A DNA stretch of 19,930 bases, taken from CAYNDB01 sp964395915. Its GTDB lineage: Bacteria > Nitrospinota_A > UBA7883 > JAJRTC01. Positions 1 through 7,040 of this stretch are shown in pieces. The translations under genes were made by a program, and so were the position numbers. A model generated the notes under the pieces. That model was not told where the DNA came from. It saw nothing but the letters and a program-made list of their open reading frames with translations, and did no database searches. Position 1 is the first letter of the stretch; each line of letters begins with the position of its first letter. The stretch covers positions 1 to 19,930 of the forward strand of contig CAYNDB010000037.1 of NCBI GenBank assembly GCA_964395915.1, given 5' to 3'.

Positions 1-1
1 G

Positions 2-1366
2 ATCGGTTATCGCGATGTGGATGGAATGGATGACGCGGAGACCGCCGCTACTCTGCTGGAGCTGCTGTCGCAATTAAAGTTTGATAAAGATGCGGATCAT
101 GTCACGGTGGTTTTTCCGGGCGAAAAACTTTCTTCGAGAACGCTTTTTATTCCGCTGACACAGAGAAAGCAGATAACAGAAGCGCTTCCATTTGAGATCG
201 AGCCGCTTACACCATTCGACGCGAACGACTTTGTGTGTGATTACACTTTGATTAAAACCGAGGGCTCGGGAACGCGACTTTTGGCGTCGATAGCCTTGAA
301 GCGGGATCTTGAGAAGTTTCTCAATCTTTTCGCTGTCGCCGGAGTGGACCCGGAAATCGTTCTTCCTTCTCCAATCGCAACGTCAATGGCGATACCGGAT
401 GACTTCGCTTCCGAAAACGAAACAGTGGCTCTCCTTGATATTGGGCACAGGTCGACAGTCATAACCTTGGTCAGAAACGGCGTTCCAGTAGCGTTTCACA
501 CTACACGCGCGGAAGGGGCGGGCATCGCAAAGCTTATTGCGCGGGAGGTTAACCGGCTGCTGATATCGGAAGCGGGATCTGAGGAGAATGTATCTGTTTC
601 ACGTGTGGTAACGTGCGGTGGGCTTGGTGGGGAAGAGGTGGTTTTAAAGGCGATCGGAGATGAGCTGGGATGCGATGTGGAAATAGCGCATATAGTGGGC
701 GATGATTTGCCACCTGACGACAATCGTTCCCCAGCGATTTCTAAACTGAGTCCATCCATATTCACGACAGCTATCGGAGCCGCGATTTGCTCCGCTGGGG
801 GCGGAGCTTTTGAGCCCGCTAACTTGAGGGGCGGAGATGAAGAGGAAAAGAGAGGGTTTGCCGGCGATAAGAAACAGGTTATTGTCGCCGCTTGTCTTCT
901 TGCGACAGCGATTTTTTTCGGCTTTGCGTCATTTTTTATCGAAGGCGAAAGGCTCGACCGGAAATATGAAGGCTTGAAACGACAGATTCGCGCAGAATTT
1001 AAAATGGCTTTGCCCGATGTGAAAAATATAGTGTCGGAAAAGCAGCAGCTCAAAAATTCGCTGGCGAAGATACGTGAGAAGTCGAAAATCCTTGGCGCCG
1101 GCCTTATGGCTGAAGACCCGTTCCTCGATCGTTTGCTCGACCTTTCCACCGCGGCCCCGGAAGGGATGAAGCTGGATATAGATGAGCTTGCTTATGAGTG
1201 GGGGAAAGTGACGATGTCAGGACGGACAGAGTCTTTCGAAAAAGTTGAGCAGTTGAAAAAATCGATCGAAAACCTGCCGTGGACAGGGAAAGTGACTGTC
1301 GACAGGGCCAAGGCCGGGATTTCATCAAGTGAAATTAATTTCAGGCTCGAAGTGGAGGCGATCTAG
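2..1366 (+). CDS. gspL: Type II secretion system protein GspL (5' end outside window)
   Basis: GspL is the inner-membrane platform protein that links the secretion ATPase GspE to GspM. The frame is open back to the left edge, reading I-G-Y-R-D-V before the GTG at 17, and the usual first 30-40 residues of the actin-like fold are missing. I therefore treat it as truncated by the window and not as starting at 17. About the first 230 residues are the cytoplasmic PilM/actin-like domain, including a phosphate-loop-like ALLDIGHRSTVITLV. An acidic/basic linker and one membrane helix follow, at about residues 287-308 counted from the GTG. The periplasmic part is coiled-coil plus a PilN-like ferredoxin fold. 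The gene sits 5 bases before gspM. The family call rests on domain order plus the gspM and gspN neighbours; a PilM-PilN fusion would look similar. Confidence 0.85.
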   Translation: MGYRDVDGMDDAETAATLLELLSQLKFDKDADHVTVVFPGEKLSSRTLFIPLTQRKQITEALPFEIEPLTPFDANDFVCDYTLIKTEGSGTRLLASIALKRDLEKFLNLFAVAGVDPEIVLPSPIATSMAIPDDFASENETVALLDIGHRSTVITLVRNGVPVAFHTTRAEGAGIAKLIAREVNRLLISEAGSEENVSVSRVVTCGGLGGEEVVLKAIGDELGCDVEIAHIVGDDLPPDDNRSPAISKLSPSIFTTAIGAAICSAGGGAFEPANLRGGDEEEKRGFAGDKKQVIVAACLLATAIFFGFASFFIEGERLDRKYEGLKRQIRAEFKMALPDVKNIVSEKQQLKNSLAKIREKSKILGAGLMAEDPFLDRLLDLSTAAPEGMKLDIDELAYEWGKVTMSGRTESFEKVEQLKKSIENLPWTGKVTVDRAKAGISSSEINFRLEVEAI

Positions 1367-1371
1367 AAATT

Positions 1372-1908
1372 ATGGCGTTTCTGAAAAGTATGAGCCAGCG
1401 AGAAAGTTTGATGACGCTATCGGCTGGTGTGTTCGTAGCTGTGATCATTTTGTGGCTGGGAGTGTATGAGCCTATGGCTACGAGGAAGGAGACACTGAAA
1501 AGAAAAATAAAGGTCAAGTCGGAAGAGCTTTTGGAAGTGTCCGCGCTTAGCGGAAGGATCGTAACGGAAAAAAGGCATTTGGAACGATTTGAGAGCGCTT
1601 TGAAAAAACAGCCGGAAGGGTTTTCGCCCCTTGCTAGGATGGAAAACCTTGCGACCAAAGCAGGCATGAGAGAGAATATCACATCCATGTCGCCACAGGC
1701 TTCCACCGATATAGGTGGATATAAAGAGTCCTCTATAAATATAAAAGTGGAGAAAGTATCCTTGCCTCAGCTTGTCATGTTCCTGGAATCCATGCGCGGC
1801 TCAGGAAGTATTTTGCGGATAAAAAGAATTTCGATCAAGCCGAAGTATGAGGACGCGTCTATTCTTGACGTGTCGATGTCTGTAGCAAGCTACGATACGG
1901 TGAAATGA
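1372..1908 (+). CDS. gspM: Type II secretion system protein GspM
   Basis: GspM is a small bitopic inner-membrane protein that pairs with GspL in the secretion platform. The 178 residues have the expected plan: a short cytoplasmic N-terminus, one membrane helix at about residues 17-36 (LSAGVFVAVIILWLGVYEP), a charged coiled coil to about residue 85, and a C-terminal ferredoxin-like region. That region includes the pattern INIKVEKVSLPQLVMFLESM, typical of GspM/PilO-like folds. Length is normal for the family (about 160-180). The start is ATG 1372. A GGAGG at 1354-1358 is 13 bases upstream, rather far, so coupling to gspL translation is likely. The stop overlaps the gspN start in the string ATGATG. 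Confidence 0.82.
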   Translation: MAFLKSMSQRESLMTLSAGVFVAVIILWLGVYEPMATRKETLKRKIKVKSEELLEVSALSGRIVTEKRHLERFESALKKQPEGFSPLARMENLATKAGMRENITSMSPQASTDIGGYKESSINIKVEKVSLPQLVMFLESMRGSGSILRIKRISIKPKYEDASILDVSMSVASYDTVK

Positions 1909-2816
1909 TGGCGCGACTTCTTTTTCTACGTAACAATATCGTTTCTCTGGAAATGAGGGACGTTGTAAAAGTTATAGGCTATTTTACCTTCTTCCTTGTC
2001 GCGACGGCGCTTTTCACATACATCAGGTTCCCGTCGGAATCTCTTAGGCCGCTCGTGGAAAAAATTGTGGCTGGCGCGCCTGTCAAGATAGAAATGTCGG
2101 ACATAAGCTTGATGTTTCCGCCGGGCCTGAAGCTTAAAGGTGTGCGGATCAGCGATCCTGCGGCTCGTGGAGGCCTCGAAGCTCTATCGGTGGAAACGTT
2201 GACGATTAAACCGTCTTACCTGTCAATTATAACAGGCTCCATTGGGGGCTCTGCGACGGCCAGGCTATTGGGCGGAGAGGTTTCCATTTATGCGACTTCC
2301 GATATCGGGTCTGATGGATCTGTCGATGTTGAGTTTAATATTGATGGCATAGACCCCGCCCTTTTAACGCTGTGGGAAAATTTTAAATGGGCAAAGCTTG
2401 GAGGCTCATTAAGCGGAAAAGGCTCCCTGTCTATGAAAGACGGTAATATTCTTAAAAGTTCCGGCGGCTTTAAAGCCGATCTTTCCGGTGGACGCCTCAC
2501 TCTATCCAAGGCGCTGGTTGGCGACAGGGCGCCGATAATACTGGACAGCGGAACAGTGGAGCTTGCCCTCGGTTCCGGTAAGGTAAAAATAAAAAAGGCT
2601 GTTTTAAAAGGGCCGGAAATGGAAGCAAAGCTATCAGGCGATATCATGCTTTCCTCCACACCGCAATTCTCCCGGCTGAACCTTAAAGCGGCGCTTAAGA
2701 TTTCAGGCGGACTAGATAAAAAAATAGGACCTTTCCTTTCCTTTTTCAAAAAGGATAGGGAGGGCGCGGTCTCGGTTAAGATAAGTGGAACTTTGGCGGC
2801 CCCTGTGACACGATAG
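1905..2816 (+). CDS. gspN: Type II secretion system protein GspN (AsmA-like)
   Basis: This 303-residue protein has one N-terminal membrane helix (VIGYFTFFLVATALFTYIRF, about residues 23-42). A beta-rich, repeat-like periplasmic region follows, with phrases such as VKIEMSDISLMFPPGLKLKGV and a C-terminal ISGTLAAPV typical of AsmA/GspN-like proteins. Its place directly after gspL and gspM, with overlapping codons (gspM stop 1906-1908, ATG at 1905), supports the GspN call. The family's exact role in secretion is not settled; an accessory role at the inner membrane is inferred. The start is ambiguous. ATG 1905 fits translational coupling, while ATG 1953 (MRDVVKVIGY) gives an N-terminus more like that of most relatives. 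It is the last gene of the gsp run, and a convergent gene follows 22 bases later. Confidence 0.78.
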   Translation: MMARLLFLRNNIVSLEMRDVVKVIGYFTFFLVATALFTYIRFPSESLRPLVEKIVAGAPVKIEMSDISLMFPPGLKLKGVRISDPAARGGLEALSVETLTIKPSYLSIITGSIGGSATARLLGGEVSIYATSDIGSDGSVDVEFNIDGIDPALLTLWENFKWAKLGGSLSGKGSLSMKDGNILKSSGGFKADLSGGRLTLSKALVGDRAPIILDSGTVELALGSGKVKIKKAVLKGPEMEAKLSGDIMLSSTPQFSRLNLKAALKISGGLDKKIGPFLSFFKKDREGAVSVKISGTLAAPVTR

Positions 2817-2838
2817 CCCGCATCGTGAATAAAGCGGG
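2817..2838. terminator. Weak hairpin between convergent gspN and nif3
   Basis: CCCGC (2817-2821) and GCGGG (2834-2838) can form a 5-bp stem with a 12-base loop. It fills the whole 22-base gap between the two convergent stop codons. Neither strand has a T-run after it, so intrinsic termination is doubtful. Position is the main argument. Confidence 0.25.
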
Positions 2839-3447
2839 TTAGATGGGATTTGGTATATCCACAAATTCGACTTCAACATCAAACTTTTTCTTTATGCGAT
2901 CGCCCAGCTCCATCACGCCGAATTTTTCGGTCGCATGGTGTCCCGCCGCCACGTAATGTATCTTTTCTTCTTTTGAAAAGTTATACACCCATTCGGTCTC
3001 CTCGCCTGTGATGAAGACATCAGCCTTGACCCTTACAGCTTCCCGTATCAGCTCGGGCGCGCTGCCGGAACATATTGCCACAAGGTTTACCTTGTCCGGC
3101 CCGAAAGCGAAATGCCGCGCTTCACGCTTAAGCGTGGTTGAAACAGTTTTAAGNNNNNNNNNNNNNNNNNNNNNNNNNNNNNNNNNNNNNNNNNNNNNNN
3201 NNNNNNNNNNNNNNNNNNNNNNNNNNNNNNNNNNNNNNNNNNNNNNNNNNNNNTGATGGACAAGCACAGCGTCCGCATTGCGTTTGAGCGCTTCTTCAAA
3301 AAGATCCATACATGCAGAAACACCAGTGATTATATGATTAACCTCGCTTCTGCCTTCCACCTGCAGGCCATTCGGGCAATAATCCTTTATCTCGTCAGTG
3401 TTTAACAGATCATCAGCGAAAGAAATTATTTCATTTAGCTTAGCCAT
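2839..3447 (-). CDS. Nif3-like dinuclear metal center protein (YbgI type), interrupted by assembly gap
   Basis: Member of the Nif3/YbgI family: soluble, toroidal proteins that hold a pair of metal ions. Some relatives are described as GTP cyclohydrolase-like hydrolases, but the cell role is uncertain. The N-terminal part has YCPNGLQVEG and ADAVLVH. The C-terminal part has DVFITGEE, the metal-site motif AAGHHATEKFGV, and the ending VEFVDIPNPI that matches E. coli YbgI. A 100-N gap (3154-3253) cuts the gene exactly after the first His of the expected HHG motif. By comparison with the 247-residue E. coli protein, about 80 residues are missing, more than 100 bases can encode, so the frame agreement across the Ns is accidental. 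I chose ATG 3447 (MAKLNEI) because AAAGGAG lies 6-7 bases upstream; a longer start at 3477 lacks this support. Confidence 0.88.
   Translation of the reverse strand: MAKLNEIISFADDLLNTDEIKDYCPNGLQVEGRSEVNHIITGVSACMDLFEEALKRNADAVLVHXXXXXXXXXXXXXXXXXXXXXXXXXXXXXXXXXXLKTVSTTLKREARHFAFGPDKVNLVAICSGSAPELIREAVRVKADVFITGEETEWVYNFSKEEKIHYVAAGHHATEKFGVMELGDRIKKKFDVEVEFVDIPNPI
3154..3253. other. Assembly gap 1 (100 N)
   Basis: Exactly 100 Ns inside the nif3-like gene. A round 100 is a common scaffolding placeholder, not a measured length. The flanks show no shared sequence, unlike gap 2. Family comparison suggests roughly 240 or more true bases here. Confidence 0.97.
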
Positions 3448-3458
3448 GACATACTCCT

Positions 3459-3486
3459 TTGTAACCAGTGAGTTCATTTATATGAT
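3459..3486 (+). promoter_or_regulatory. Candidate promoter for the ppx-to-pgi operon
   Basis: TTGTAA (3459-3464, 4 of 6 to the -35 consensus) is followed after 16 bases by TATGAT (3481-3486, 5 of 6 to the -10). This places initiation about 20-25 bases before the ppx ATG at 3517. It lies in the divergent space between nif3 and ppx. The nearest purine-rich stretches (GGAAATAG, AAGG) are poorly spaced for the ppx start. Confidence 0.4.
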
Positions 3487-3516
3487 AAAAAAAGAAAAAT
3501 GGAAATAGAATAAGGT

Positions 3517-4449
3517 ATGAGCCGAATAGCCGCTATTGATCTTGGGACAAATACCGTGCGCATTATGGTGGCGGAACGAAGTGGCGAGAGTTTTGAACAG
3601 ATTTTTTCCGACCAGGTAATTACCAGGCTGGGAGAGGGATCGCATGAAAACGGCAAGCTTGCTCCGGAGGCTATGAAGCGTACGGCGGAAGGTGTGGCCG
3701 GTCTTGTTAGAAACGCGGATTCTTTTCGACCGTTCAAGCTTTTCATAACCGCCACCAGCGCCGCGAGAGACGCTTCAAACACCGGCGCGCTTGACGCGAT
3801 GATACATTCCGCCACAGGCGTTAAGTTGCGTATTATACCGTGGGAGGAAGAGGCGCGGCTATCGCTGCTTGGAGCTAAAATGGTTGTGGGCGATGATATT
3901 GGCCGGTTTATACTTTTCGATATAGGAGGAGGGAGTACGGAGTATATCCTGTCCGCTGGCGAGGGGAAACCGCAGGCCGCCGGCACAAACCTTGGAGTAG
4001 TGAGGCTTGCGGAAACGTACATTACAAAACACCCTGTGGTGGATAATGAATATAACGATATGATGAAGGAAATTAACGCCAAGGTAGATCGCGCTTTTAC
4101 CGATATACGCGCAAAAGGCGACGAAACGTTGGTCGGCACGGCTGGAACCGTGACATCGCTTGCGGCCATAGCTTTGCGGCTTGTGGATTATTCTCCAGCC
4201 AAGGTAAACGGCTATCGCCTGACAAAGAAGATCGTTGAAGAGTTGCGAAGAAAACTTTTTGCCATGACGCTTGAGGAGCGGGGAAGAATATCGCACATCT
4301 CAGGAGGGCGGGAAGACCTCATCGTTCCGGGTATAGGTGTTATATTGGCGACGATGAAACGCTTTGGAGCTGATAGTCTTATTGTTTCCGATTATGGAAT
4401 CAGGGAAGGGTTGATACTCGATATTCTTGCGACAGAGGCAAATGGGTAG
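3517..4449 (+). CDS. Exopolyphosphatase / pppGpp phosphatase family protein (Ppx/GppA)
   Basis: Cytoplasmic phosphatase of the Ppx/GppA branch of the actin/Hsp70 ATPase superfamily. Such enzymes remove terminal phosphate from polyphosphate and/or the 5' phosphate of pppGpp. All core motifs are present in 310 residues: AAIDLGTNTVRIMVAE near the start, ATSAARDASN, the catalytic-region PWEEEARLSLLGA, the second phosphate loop ILFDIGGGSTEYIL, VGTAGTVTSLAAI, and SDYGIREGLILD at the end. The length corresponds to the two-domain catalytic core without the extra C-terminal HD-like region of E. coli Ppx, so Ppx and GppA activity cannot be separated. It is the first gene of a dense plus-strand run, and its last codons overlap the start of the TPR gene by 8 bases. 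Confidence 0.88.
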   Translation: MSRIAAIDLGTNTVRIMVAERSGESFEQIFSDQVITRLGEGSHENGKLAPEAMKRTAEGVAGLVRNADSFRPFKLFITATSAARDASNTGALDAMIHSATGVKLRIIPWEEEARLSLLGAKMVVGDDIGRFILFDIGGGSTEYILSAGEGKPQAAGTNLGVVRLAETYITKHPVVDNEYNDMMKEINAKVDRAFTDIRAKGDETLVGTAGTVTSLAAIALRLVDYSPAKVNGYRLTKKIVEELRRKLFAMTLEERGRISHISGGREDLIVPGIGVILATMKRFGADSLIVSDYGIREGLILDILATEANG

Positions 4450-5251
4450 ACTGACACTTTCAGTTATTGCGCTGATTATTCTCTGTGGTTTTGGCGATAC
4501 GGCATATTTTGCCAATGAGCGGGGAAACAAGCTGTATAAAGAGGGGCGGTATGAGGACGCTCTGAAAGAATACGGGCAGGCTGGCGTTGGCCCCACTCCG
4601 CCAAAAGAGGTTGAATACAATCGAGGGAACGCGCTTTTCAGGCTTGGGCGATATAATGAAGCGGCAAAGGCATATGCTAAAGCGTTTCAGACGGCAAAGC
4701 CCGGCCTCAAAAAGGATTCCGGGTATAACATGGGGACAGCCTTTTACAAGGCGGGCGAAAAAGCGTATGAAGCGAAAAAGCTTGAAGATGCGTCAAAGCT
4801 TTTTAAGGAGTCGGTAAAAAGGCTTAAGGCGTCGTTGAAAGACGACCCGTCCGACAACGACGCGAGGCATAACCTGGAGCTTGCGTTAAAAAAGCTCGAA
4901 GATACCGAACAACAGAAAAAAGAGAGCCAGAAGGATAAGCCGGACGAGCAAAAAAAGGATCAGAAAGAAGAGAAACCGAAACCCGGCAAAGACGGAGAAA
5001 AAGAACAGAAAGAAAGCGGACAGACAGGAGATGATGAACAAGATAAAAAAGAGGATGAGGCAAGCCAGCAGTCTGATAAAGGCGAAGATGAAAAAGATAA
5101 GGAACAACTGGCTCCTGGCGAACAGTCGCAAATCACTCCTGAACAGGCCAAACAGATATTCAACGCCATTGAGCAGGATGAGCGCGCCTTGAGAAATAAA
5201 ATGCGCGGGGAAAGCGCGAAAGAGCGACGTAAAACAGATAAAGATTGGTAG
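4442..5251 (+). CDS. BatC-like TPR protein, exported, with charged C-terminal tail
   Basis: A 269-residue protein with a signal peptide or N-anchor (MGRLTLSVIALIILCGFGDTA, residues 1-21). Two to three TPR units follow (NERGNKLYKEGRYEDALKEY, then EYNRGNALFRLGRYNEAAKA, then an SGYNMGTAFYKAGEKAYEA region). A long Lys/Glu/Gln low-complexity segment covers about residues 155-225. A short conserved end (EQAKQIFNAIEQDERALRNK ... KTDKDW) follows. This plan and the tail ending in KDW match BatC/BatE-type proteins of aerotolerance (Bat) operons. ATG 4442 is chosen because GAGG lies about 4 bases upstream and the signal peptide begins cleanly; a TTG at 4427 is unlikely. No batA or batB (von Willebrand factor A proteins) is nearby, so function is inferred only as an envelope scaffold. 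Confidence 0.7.
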   Translation: MGRLTLSVIALIILCGFGDTAYFANERGNKLYKEGRYEDALKEYGQAGVGPTPPKEVEYNRGNALFRLGRYNEAAKAYAKAFQTAKPGLKKDSGYNMGTAFYKAGEKAYEAKKLEDASKLFKESVKRLKASLKDDPSDNDARHNLELALKKLEDTEQQKKESQKDKPDEQKKDQKEEKPKPGKDGEKEQKESGQTGDDEQDKKEDEASQQSDKGEDEKDKEQLAPGEQSQITPEQAKQIFNAIEQDERALRNKMRGESAKERRKTDKDW

Positions 5252-5254
5252 AAG

Positions 5255-6124
5255 ATGACAGATATCGCAATCATTGGCGGCAGCGGGGCGTATGACCTGC
5301 TATCCAGAAAAATTTTTGGATCGGGCAGAAAGGTTCGGCGTGTTAAAACCCCGTTCGGCGAGCATTCAAATGTTTACAGGTTCAAGAACGACGGCATTAC
5401 TGTTCTTTTCATGTCACGTCACGGCGACAAAGGTTATAAGATCGCCGCTCCATTCGTAAACTACAGGGCGAACATATGGGCGCTAAAAGAGATGGGGGTG
5501 GAGCGGGTAATATCGTGGTCCGGTCCGGGAATTATAAACCCCGATCTGGATGTGGGGTCTTACGCCACGCCTGAGGATATAATTGACCAGACTCGCAACC
5601 GCCCCTCCACCTTTTTCGAAAAGGGGGGCTTAGGTTTTATCAGAATGAAAAATCCTTTCTGTCCCGATTTACGTCATGCGCTGATATACTCTCTCGGTTC
5701 ATTAAAGCTGCGGCATTACGACAAGGCTGTATATTGTTGCACGGAAGGGCCGAGGCTGGAGACGCCCGCAGAGATACGGCTTTACCATTCCTATGGAGCG
5801 GACCTTGTTGGCATGACACTCGCCCCGGAGGCGTTCCTCGCCCGAGAGCTTGAAATGTGCTATGCGTCTATCTGTTACCTTACAAACTACGCCGAAGGTA
5901 TCTGCGAGCGCGATTTCAAGCATGGCGAGCTTTTCGAAGGGATGATGTCACCTGAGGAAAAGGAGCTTGTGGACAAAGCTATGGAGCGTCTGCCATCCAT
6001 CGCGCTCGACGCATTAAAAGCGGCGGCCGACCACCCGCGTGAATGTGAATGCAAGGACGCCATGCTGAGATATAAAAGACGGGGCGACATCGGCGACGAC
6101 TGGCGGAAATGGATTGATCCGTAA
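5255..6124 (+). CDS. Methylthioadenosine/methylthioinosine phosphorylase family protein, predicted 6-oxopurine type
   Basis: Cytoplasmic purine nucleoside phosphorylase of the MTAP/PNP trimeric family, which cleaves a nucleoside with phosphate into a free base and sugar-1-phosphate. Visible motifs: GGSGAY at 8-13, phosphate-site RHG at 55-57, YRAN at 70-73, DIIDQTRNRP at 108-117, EGPRLETPAE at 164-173 and GMTLAPEAFLARE at 186-198. In human MTAP, TDYD (Asp220, Asp222) reads the adenine amino group; here the aligned residues are T210-N211-Y212-A213. An Asn at this place is typical of 6-oxopurine PNPs. I therefore predict methylthioinosine, inosine or guanosine as substrate over methylthioadenosine. 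At 289 residues the length is slightly above the family norm. It lies 3 bases after the TPR gene and shares one base with the next start (TAATG). Confidence 0.85.
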   Translation: MTDIAIIGGSGAYDLLSRKIFGSGRKVRRVKTPFGEHSNVYRFKNDGITVLFMSRHGDKGYKIAAPFVNYRANIWALKEMGVERVISWSGPGIINPDLDVGSYATPEDIIDQTRNRPSTFFEKGGLGFIRMKNPFCPDLRHALIYSLGSLKLRHYDKAVYCCTEGPRLETPAEIRLYHSYGADLVGMTLAPEAFLARELEMCYASICYLTNYAEGICERDFKHGELFEGMMSPEEKELVDKAMERLPSIALDALKAAADHPRECECKDAMLRYKRRGDIGDDWRKWIDP

Positions 6125-7035
6125 TGTATAAAATAACTCTTTTGCTAGCGGCATGTGTCGTGTCGGTTTTTATAAACCCGGGCGCGGCGTTTGCCACTCC
6201 GGATTTTGCGGAAAATACACGGCAGGGTTGTGTCGTCTGTCATCTTGACGAAGATGGTGGCGCATTAAATGATACGGGGCTTTCATATCTTTTTTCCGGA
6301 TACAAGTGGCCTCCGCCTGAAAACGCAAAATCGATAATTAAGCTTAAGAGGCCGTTTAGGGCGGTAGTGGGGTTTTTCCATATCGCTTCAGCGATTATGT
6401 GGTTCGGTACGATTATATATGTTCACCTGGTGCTGAAGCCGGCTTACGCTTTCAAAGGACTTCCCAAGAGCGAAGTGAAGCTTGGCGTCATTTCTATAAT
6501 AGTTATCGGGATTTCGGGTGTGTTGTTGACGCTATCCAGAATAAACGATGTTTCAGTTTTGTTTGATACCAGGTGGGGTGTTTTATTATCTGTAAAGATC
6601 GCGCTTTATCTATTTCTGGTTTTGTCAGCGTCCGTAGTTTTATTATTTATAGGACCCCGTCTTAAACCCGGAGGCATGAAAGCCGTTCGCCCAAAAGATG
6701 GAGTTTTCGACCCGTCAATTTTAAAAGCGTTTGACGGCAAGGAAGGGAGGCCCTCCTATATAGCGTTTCAGGGAAATGTATACGATGTCTCAGAGCTTGC
6801 CAAATGGAAAGGTGGAATCCATTTCAAACATCTATCCGGCGCGAACCTGACCAACTCTTTAGCCAGGGCTCCTCATGGCGAAGAAATGCTGGAGAGGGCG
6901 GGAATCGTCGGTACATATGCTGAAAAAAATTCCATTACTTCAACGCAGAAAACTTTCTATATCATGGCGTATATAAATCTGGCTGTGGTTTTCGTGACGA
7001 TTGCCGTTATTTCCTTGTGGCGCTTTGGAATGTGA
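6124..7035 (+). CDS. Membrane heme protein: CxxCH segment + CopD-like helices + cytochrome b5 domain
   Basis: A 303-residue fusion with four visible parts. Residues 1-24 look like a signal peptide (ending AAFA). Residues 36-40 are CVVCH, a c-type heme motif inside a small exported segment. About residues 75-177 form three hydrophobic helices; the first (FFHIASAIMWFGTIIYVHLV) carries two His in the style of CopD-like or NarI-like membrane proteins. About residues 195-265 resemble a small cytochrome b5-like heme/steroid-binding domain (YIAFQGNVYDVSELAKWKGG, then HFKH and APHG with candidate axial His). A final helix covers about 278-300. The likely role is membrane electron transfer, possibly to quinone; this is inference. 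A lipobox-like LAAC at 8-11 is too close to the N-terminus to trust. Translation is coupled to the upstream gene. Confidence 0.72.
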   Translation: MYKITLLLAACVVSVFINPGAAFATPDFAENTRQGCVVCHLDEDGGALNDTGLSYLFSGYKWPPPENAKSIIKLKRPFRAVVGFFHIASAIMWFGTIIYVHLVLKPAYAFKGLPKSEVKLGVISIIVIGISGVLLTLSRINDVSVLFDTRWGVLLSVKIALYLFLVLSASVVLLFIGPRLKPGGMKAVRPKDGVFDPSILKAFDGKEGRPSYIAFQGNVYDVSELAKWKGGIHFKHLSGANLTNSLARAPHGEEMLERAGIVGTYAEKNSITSTQKTFYIMAYINLAVVFVTIAVISLWRFGM

Positions 7036-7040
7036 GACTG

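Noticed and set aside
496..1149. 217-residue minus-strand open frame opposite gspL
   Set aside because: It is low-complexity Ser/Pro-rich shadow translation of a clear coding gene, with no ribosome site or family pattern.
3123..3136. Perfect 14-base palindrome CACGCTTAAGCGTG close to gap 1
   Set aside because: It lies within nif3 coding sequence (TTLKRE) and is explained by codons. A link to the assembly break is speculation.
6145..6156. Lipobox-like LAAC at residues 8-11 of the heme membrane protein
   Set aside because: The hydrophobic stretch before the Cys is too short for a lipoprotein signal. The later AAFA site fits an ordinary signal peptide better.
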